Source: a virus. From it: 25,655 nt of DNA. Made by a program: the position numbers and the translations under genes. Shown piece after piece: positions 22,635-25,655 of this stretch (positions are counted from its first letter, which is position 1; the number at the start of each line of letters is the position of its first letter). Where the stretch lies: positions 1-25,655 of the IMG/VR virus record IMGVR_UViG_3300010157_000224; one strand, written 5' to 3'. The notes beneath the pieces were generated by a model, which did not search any database, was not told the DNA's origin, and saw only the letters and a list, made by a program, of their open reading frames with translations.

Positions 22635-23741
22635 ATGATAACATATAACCTTAACCATGTAAATGGACTATTTTTTGAATTACTTACCGATGAAGGAAAA
22701 AATAGGGAGTATGACGTATCTTTTATAGACAATAGCAATTTTGAAAAAAATACTATTTACGAAAGTAAAATGAAGGTTAATACATGGGTAAGATTAGATA
22801 GAAAATACCTATCCGATATATCCATAGTTGTATCATTTCAAGGTAGAACTATCACTCAAATAAATCTTTTGATAGAAATTATCAATAAAAAAGTGTTTAT
22901 AAACTTTGAAAGCTCGTCTTTGGGTGATACGATAGCTTGGATGCCTTATTGTTTGGCAGTTAAAAAAATGTACCTATGTGATGTGGTTGTTTCTACTTTT
23001 CACAATTATTTATTTGAAAAAGAATATCCAGAGCTAACATTTGTTGGTAGGGGTGTGGTAGTGAATGATATTTTTGCCATGTTTGAGCTAGGATGGTTTT
23101 GGGATAAAGCAAAAGAGCCAGTCAACCCAATAATGATACCATTACAACAGACGGCTTGTAATATTTTAAACTTACCATACCATGAAATTAAACCTAAAAT
23201 AGATTTTACCCCTACACAAAGACCTATTGAAGATAAATATGTAGCCATAGGCATACATTCTACATCAAGATTAAAGTTGTGGGATTATTGGCAGGATGTG
23301 GTGGACTATCTAATTGATAAAGGTTACAAAGTGATAGAAATTTCAAAAATAGATAAAGACCATAAATCATTCTATACCCAACCACAACTAACAAATATTA
23401 TACAACTTGAAAATACTTCAATGGTTAATACAATGAATGTGATACATCATTGTGAATACTATATAGGTCTTTCTAGTGGCTTATCTTGGCTTTCTTGGGC
23501 TTTAAATAAACAAGTGGTAATGATTGCCAACTTTACCAATAAGAGTCATGAATTTCAATCTAATTGCATTAGAGTAACTAGTGATAGTGTTTGTAATAGT
23601 TGTTGGAATAATCCTATGTTTAAATTTGATAAATCAAACTGGGAATTTTGCCCCGAACATGAAGATACTCCTAGACAATTTGAGTGTCATAAAAGTATTG
23701 GTAGTAATTATGTTATTGAAAAATTAAATAATATATTATGA
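22635..23741 (+). CDS. Autotransporter-heptosyltransferase-like (BAHT/TibC family) enzyme, 368 aa
   Basis: After an N-terminal beta domain (1-88), the GT9-like core starts NFESSSLGDTIAWMPY, then AIGIHSTSRLKLWDYWQDVV and YIGLSSGLSWLSWAL. The tail has C320-x2-C323-x15-C339-x11-C351 (SVCNSCWNNPMFKFDKSNW onward), the iron-finger of TibC-type enzymes, which transfer ADP-heptose to serines of autotransporter strand-loop-strand motifs as a ring-shaped dodecamer. Such an enzyme in a phage implies protein O-heptosylation; candidate acceptors include the Thr/Ser-rich stalk proteins at 12617-13639 and 24745-25068. Its start directly abuts the preceding stop and its end overlaps NinG. Confidence 0.8.
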   Translation: MITYNLNHVNGLFFELLTDEGKNREYDVSFIDNSNFEKNTIYESKMKVNTWVRLDRKYLSDISIVVSFQGRTITQINLLIEIINKKVFINFESSSLGDTIAWMPYCLAVKKMYLCDVVVSTFHNYLFEKEYPELTFVGRGVVVNDIFAMFELGWFWDKAKEPVNPIMIPLQQTACNILNLPYHEIKPKIDFTPTQRPIEDKYVAIGIHSTSRLKLWDYWQDVVDYLIDKGYKVIEISKIDKDHKSFYTQPQLTNIIQLENTSMVNTMNVIHHCEYYIGLSSGLSWLSWALNKQVVMIANFTNKSHEFQSNCIRVTSDSVCNSCWNNPMFKFDKSNWEFCPEHEDTPRQFECHKSIGSNYVIEKLNNIL

Positions 23742-24292
23742 ATAATTCCACAATAATTAATAAAAAAAAGAGATGTAAAAGTTGTGGTAAAATTGACTAC
23801 ATTTTTTCAAAAGGTGAATGTAAGCAATGTGCTATTGTGTCTACCACTCAAAAAAGAGTTGAAAAATACGAACTAGAACAAGGAATTGAACTGGATGAAT
23901 CACTACAAAATCTAATAAATGATTTAGATATAGTATTTAGTAGGTACATAAGGATTAAATATAGCGATAACGATGGTAATTCAGAGTGCTTTACTTGTAG
24001 TAAAAAGGGACATTATACGACCTTACAATGTGGACATTTTATACCTAGAGCAAATTTGGGAACAAGATTTTTGGAACAAAATACTAGACCTCAATGTAAA
24101 ACTTGCAATGAGTATAAAGACGGAAATATTGAAGAATACACAATACGATTAGAAAACGAAAACAATGGTATCACAGATTGGTTAGCAGAACAATCAAGGC
24201 AAGTATATAAGCCTACTAGGGATGAAATCAAACAAATGCTTTTTGAATATAGACATAAGCTAAATATCATTAGTGCCAAACTAAAAAATTAA
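23738..24292 (+). CDS. ninG: NinG (Rap)-like Holliday-junction/recombination nuclease, 184 aa
   Basis: Begins KKRCKSCGK with C13-x2-C16 and C28-x2-C31, a zinc ribbon, then C84-x2-C87, and the NinG signature LQCGHFIPRANLGTRFLEQN with C120-x2-C123 (QCKTC). Lambda NinG/Rap cuts branched DNA during phage recombination, and the HNH-like CGH motif holds the metal. Its start shares ATGA with the glycosyltransferase before it, so it is translated as the last gene of the glycosylation operon, which is odd for a recombination protein. A clear intrinsic terminator follows. Confidence 0.88.
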   Translation: MNNSTIINKKKRCKSCGKIDYIFSKGECKQCAIVSTTQKRVEKYELEQGIELDESLQNLINDLDIVFSRYIRIKYSDNDGNSECFTCSKKGHYTTLQCGHFIPRANLGTRFLEQNTRPQCKTCNEYKDGNIEEYTIRLENENNGITDWLAEQSRQVYKPTRDEIKQMLFEYRHKLNIISAKLKN

Positions 24293-24327
24293 AAAAGTAT
24301 AGAACAATTAAGTCCTATACTTTTTTT
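24291..24327. terminator. Bidirectional terminator between convergent genes
   Basis: AAAAAAGTATAG (24291-24302) is the exact complement of CTATACTTTTTT (24315-24326), with a T run on either strand. It lies between the NinG stop (24292) and the stop of the minus-strand gene at 24334, so it can end both transcripts. Confidence 0.85.
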
Positions 24328-24333
24328 AAAATA

Positions 24334-24672
24334 TTATTTTAGTTGTCCAGCTAAATCTACTATTGTTTGTGAAACTACACCCCATTTGCAATTTTTGAAT
24401 AGTTCTTTAAGTTTGTCAAAATCGGCATCTTCAAGTTCAAAAGTTTCATTAACTAATAAGTAACCTTCTTCACTAGGCAAATATTCTTTTGTAAATATTT
24501 CCTTATGAGCATCTAATTTCTCTAAAAGTCGTAGTCTTTTAATCATTTCATCTACATCAAACCCACCTTGCACTGGGTTATTAATAGCCGTTTTTAAAAG
24601 TTCATAGGTGTTAAAAAAAACATCTTGACCATTTAATTTCTCTTTTCTAATGTTTAATTGAATTGTTTTCAT
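24334..24672 (-). CDS. Hypothetical protein with own promoter, 112 aa
   Basis: Soluble and helical, acidic in the C-terminal half (NETFELEDADFDKLKELFKN), with a central KRLRLLEKLDAHKEIF. No motif or membrane segment. It is a monocistronic minus-strand gene with its own Bacteroidetes-type promoter (24693-24724), leader AAATAACCA before ATG, and a shared terminator. A stand-alone, separately promoted small gene in a phage is often an accessory or regulatory gene, but no function can be given. Confidence 0.65.
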   Translation of the reverse strand: MKTIQLNIRKEKLNGQDVFFNTYELLKTAINNPVQGGFDVDEMIKRLRLLEKLDAHKEIFTKEYLPSEEGYLLVNETFELEDADFDKLKELFKNCKWGVVSQTIVDLAGQLK

Positions 24673-24685
24673 TGGTTATTTTTTA

Positions 24686-24724
24686 GTTTATGCAAATGTA
24701 AAATTTAATTTATCTATATCACAA
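24686..24724 (-). promoter_or_regulatory. Bacteroidetes-type promoter for the 24672-24334 gene
   Basis: On the minus strand TTG (24724-24722), 21 bases, then TACATTTG (24700-24693) matches the Bacteroidetes -33/-7 consensus (TTTG/TAnnTTTG) fully at the -7 box. The predicted start is near 24686, giving a leader of about 14 bases that includes AAATAACCA before the ATG. This is the best promoter in the window. Confidence 0.65.
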
Positions 24725-24730
24725 TTATAA

Positions 24731-24746
24731 AAATTATATATAATTT
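24731..24746. other. Perfect 16-bp AT palindrome beside the promoter
   Basis: AAATTATATATAATTT is its own reverse complement. It spans the stop of the 25068-24745 gene and lies 7 bases upstream of the -33 box of the adjacent promoter. It could be an operator or a weak terminator followed by TTATAA. Confidence 0.35.
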
Positions 24747-25068
24747 ATTTTATAGTTGTGGTAGACGTTGTTGTAGAAGTAGTTGTACTTGGTACTGGTG
24801 GTACATAATCTCCTATGATTGTAAGGTTAAGAACTTGTGGTGATGCAGCCCAACTATAAGCATATTCATCATTATTACCCCATGATTGATATGCTGCTCC
24901 TGTCATATCAATATTACCACTAGCACATACTCCCATATTTTCATCTAATAAAGCATAGTAGAATCTAGAATACTTAAATAACTCTCCACCAATAGGGTAA
25001 AGATTAAAGATAGTTGCCGTTACTGATTTTCCGTTTACCCAACTTTGGATAGGAGAAATTAATTTCAT
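24745..25068 (-). CDS. Small phage virion-type protein with Thr/Ser tail, 107 aa
   Basis: From the ATG at 25068 the protein begins MKLISPIQSWVNGKSVTAT, then FYYALLDENMGVCASGNIDM and YAYSWAASPQVLNLTI. I associate this arrangement with a small beta-sandwich protein often found next to tail-fibre genes in Bacteroidetes phages. The tail, PSTTTSTTTSTTTIK, repeats the stalk-like motif of the 12617-13639 protein. An earlier in-frame ATG at 25128 would overlap the tail-fibre gene and add a Lys/Ile-rich leader with no counterpart in the family. Confidence 0.7.
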   Translation of the reverse strand: MKLISPIQSWVNGKSVTATIFNLYPIGGELFKYSRFYYALLDENMGVCASGNIDMTGAAYQSWGNNDEYAYSWAASPQVLNLTIIGDYVPPVPSTTTSTTTSTTTIK

Positions 25069-25081
25069 AATTTTTATTTTT

Positions 25082-25655
25082 TTATGGTGAAGTTGAAGAT
25101 AAGTTAATATAATAATCTGTTCCGTCAATATTTACTGTCCAATATCCTGCTGCTCCTACTGCTAAACCTGTTTGTACTGCTCCAAATTTCATTGTTCCTG
25201 CTGATGCGGTTATTGGTGCTTCTGTTTTTAATGTAAGTGTTTGGAATTTACCATCTTTTACCATTCTGAATTTCTCTACATCATTTGATGGAAGTGTTCC
25301 AAAGGAGTAAATTATATCTCCATTATTTTGGTTACTAACAATCATTTTATTGGCTGTGTAACCTGCTGTTTGTTGAACACTTACTATTAAATCTCCTGCT
25401 GCTGATAGATTTGAATAATCTGTTGATGCTCCTGCTGCTGCAAACCATCCTATTCCGTATGTTGCATTTTTTACGTTTAATCCATTAGAAGTACCATTTA
25501 TAACTACGTTACCACCTGTTGTTACACTACTAGAGAATGTAGCTGCTCCTGTGGATGCTATGCGTAACGCTTCAGTTAAAACATTTGAACTGTTAGTTAC
25601 ATACAATCTAAATTCAGTTTCTGCACTTGCTGCATAATTACTATATGCTCTTAAA
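25082..25655 (-). CDS. Tail-fibre-like protein, C-terminal portion (partial)
   Basis: The minus-strand frame is open from the window edge (25655) to a stop at 25082, so the N-terminus lies outside. The sequence is Gly/Ser/Thr/Asn-rich with regular beta spacing (GAATFSSSVTTGGNVVING, then FRMVKDGKFQTLTLKTEAP), ending GYWTVNIDGTDYYINLS. Such repeats are typical of trimeric fibres that bind receptors. A TTG at 25606 could be read as a start, but the frame continues upstream with fibre-like sequence (RAYSNYAASAETEF). It is followed by the small virion-type gene. Confidence 0.78.
   Translation of the reverse strand, partial: LRAYSNYAASAETEFRLYVTNSSNVLTEALRIASTGAATFSSSVTTGGNVVINGTSNGLNVKNATYGIGWFAAAGASTDYSNLSAAGDLIVSVQQTAGYTANKMIVSNQNNGDIIYSFGTLPSNDVEKFRMVKDGKFQTLTLKTEAPITASAGTMKFGAVQTGLAVGAAGYWTVNIDGTDYYINLSSTSP

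Noticed and set aside
25607-25655. TTG at 25606 as start of the tail-fibre gene
   Set aside because: The frame continues to the window edge with fibre-like residues and no stop, so this is a partial gene.
1-25655. tRNA genes
   Set aside because: Intergenic gaps are at most about 95 bases and none contains a cloverleaf-like arrangement with a T-loop GTTCRA motif that I could see.

Overview
The window is a gene-dense, AT-rich stretch of about 25.7 kb that looks like part of a double-stranded DNA phage or prophage of a Bacteroidetes (Flavobacteriia-like) host. The reasons: almost gapless short genes in directional blocks, a RecT/nuclease recombination pair, a NinG (Rap) gene, a tail-fibre-like protein at the right edge, starts that lack Shine-Dalgarno sequences but have A-rich leaders often ending in AACC, and one promoter matching the Bacteroidetes form (TTG, 21 bp, TAnnTTTG). 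The host assignment is inference. No terminase, capsid, portal, integrase, RNA gene, IS element or CRISPR array was seen.

Layout. (1) 1-9318, plus strand: an early/replication-type block with many small unknown proteins, a TET-associated-type glycosyltransferase (1721-2545), a ParB-like protein (4322-5086), a short protein resembling only the palm of a family B DNA polymerase (5099-5854), a Cas4/RecB-like PD-(D/E)XK nuclease with a four-cysteine cluster (6809-7609) and RecT (8238-9119). Two very short genes (6666-6812, 7609-7728) fill the gaps around the nuclease with start/stop overlaps. (2) 9308-12547, minus strand: three glycosyltransferases and a small methyltransferase. (3) 12617-16750, minus strand: a virion/lysis-type block with a threonine/serine-rich stalk protein, a small possible structural protein, and a run of small single-pass membrane proteins, one carrying a peptidoglycan-binding domain, interrupted by a cupin. 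(4) 16845-17891, minus strand: a DUF6165-like protein, an APS-kinase-like P-loop kinase and a small conserved protein, closed by a terminator. (5) 17957-24292, plus strand: five coupled genes: a GT9 glycosyltransferase, an 896-residue multi-domain glycosyltransferase, a GT-B enzyme, a heptosyltransferase of the autotransporter (BAHT/TibC) type, and NinG. (6) 24334-25655, minus strand: a small gene with its own promoter, a virion-associated small protein and the C-terminal part of a tail fibre.

Function together. Eight genes, about ten domains, are glycosyltransferase-like. That is far more than receptor-binding or DNA masking alone needs. I infer two possible targets: DNA bases (the TAGT-like enzyme) and protein or surface glycans (the BAHT-like enzyme and its neighbours), with the Thr/Ser-rich stalk proteins as plausible acceptors. 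The replication block may combine a ParB-like protein, the palm-only polymerase-like protein, two proteins with possible sliding-clamp-binding ends (QxxLF), and a RecT/Fe-S nuclease recombination pair. The candidates I would test first are the palm-only polymerase-like protein and the phage-encoded BAHT/stalk glycosylation system.
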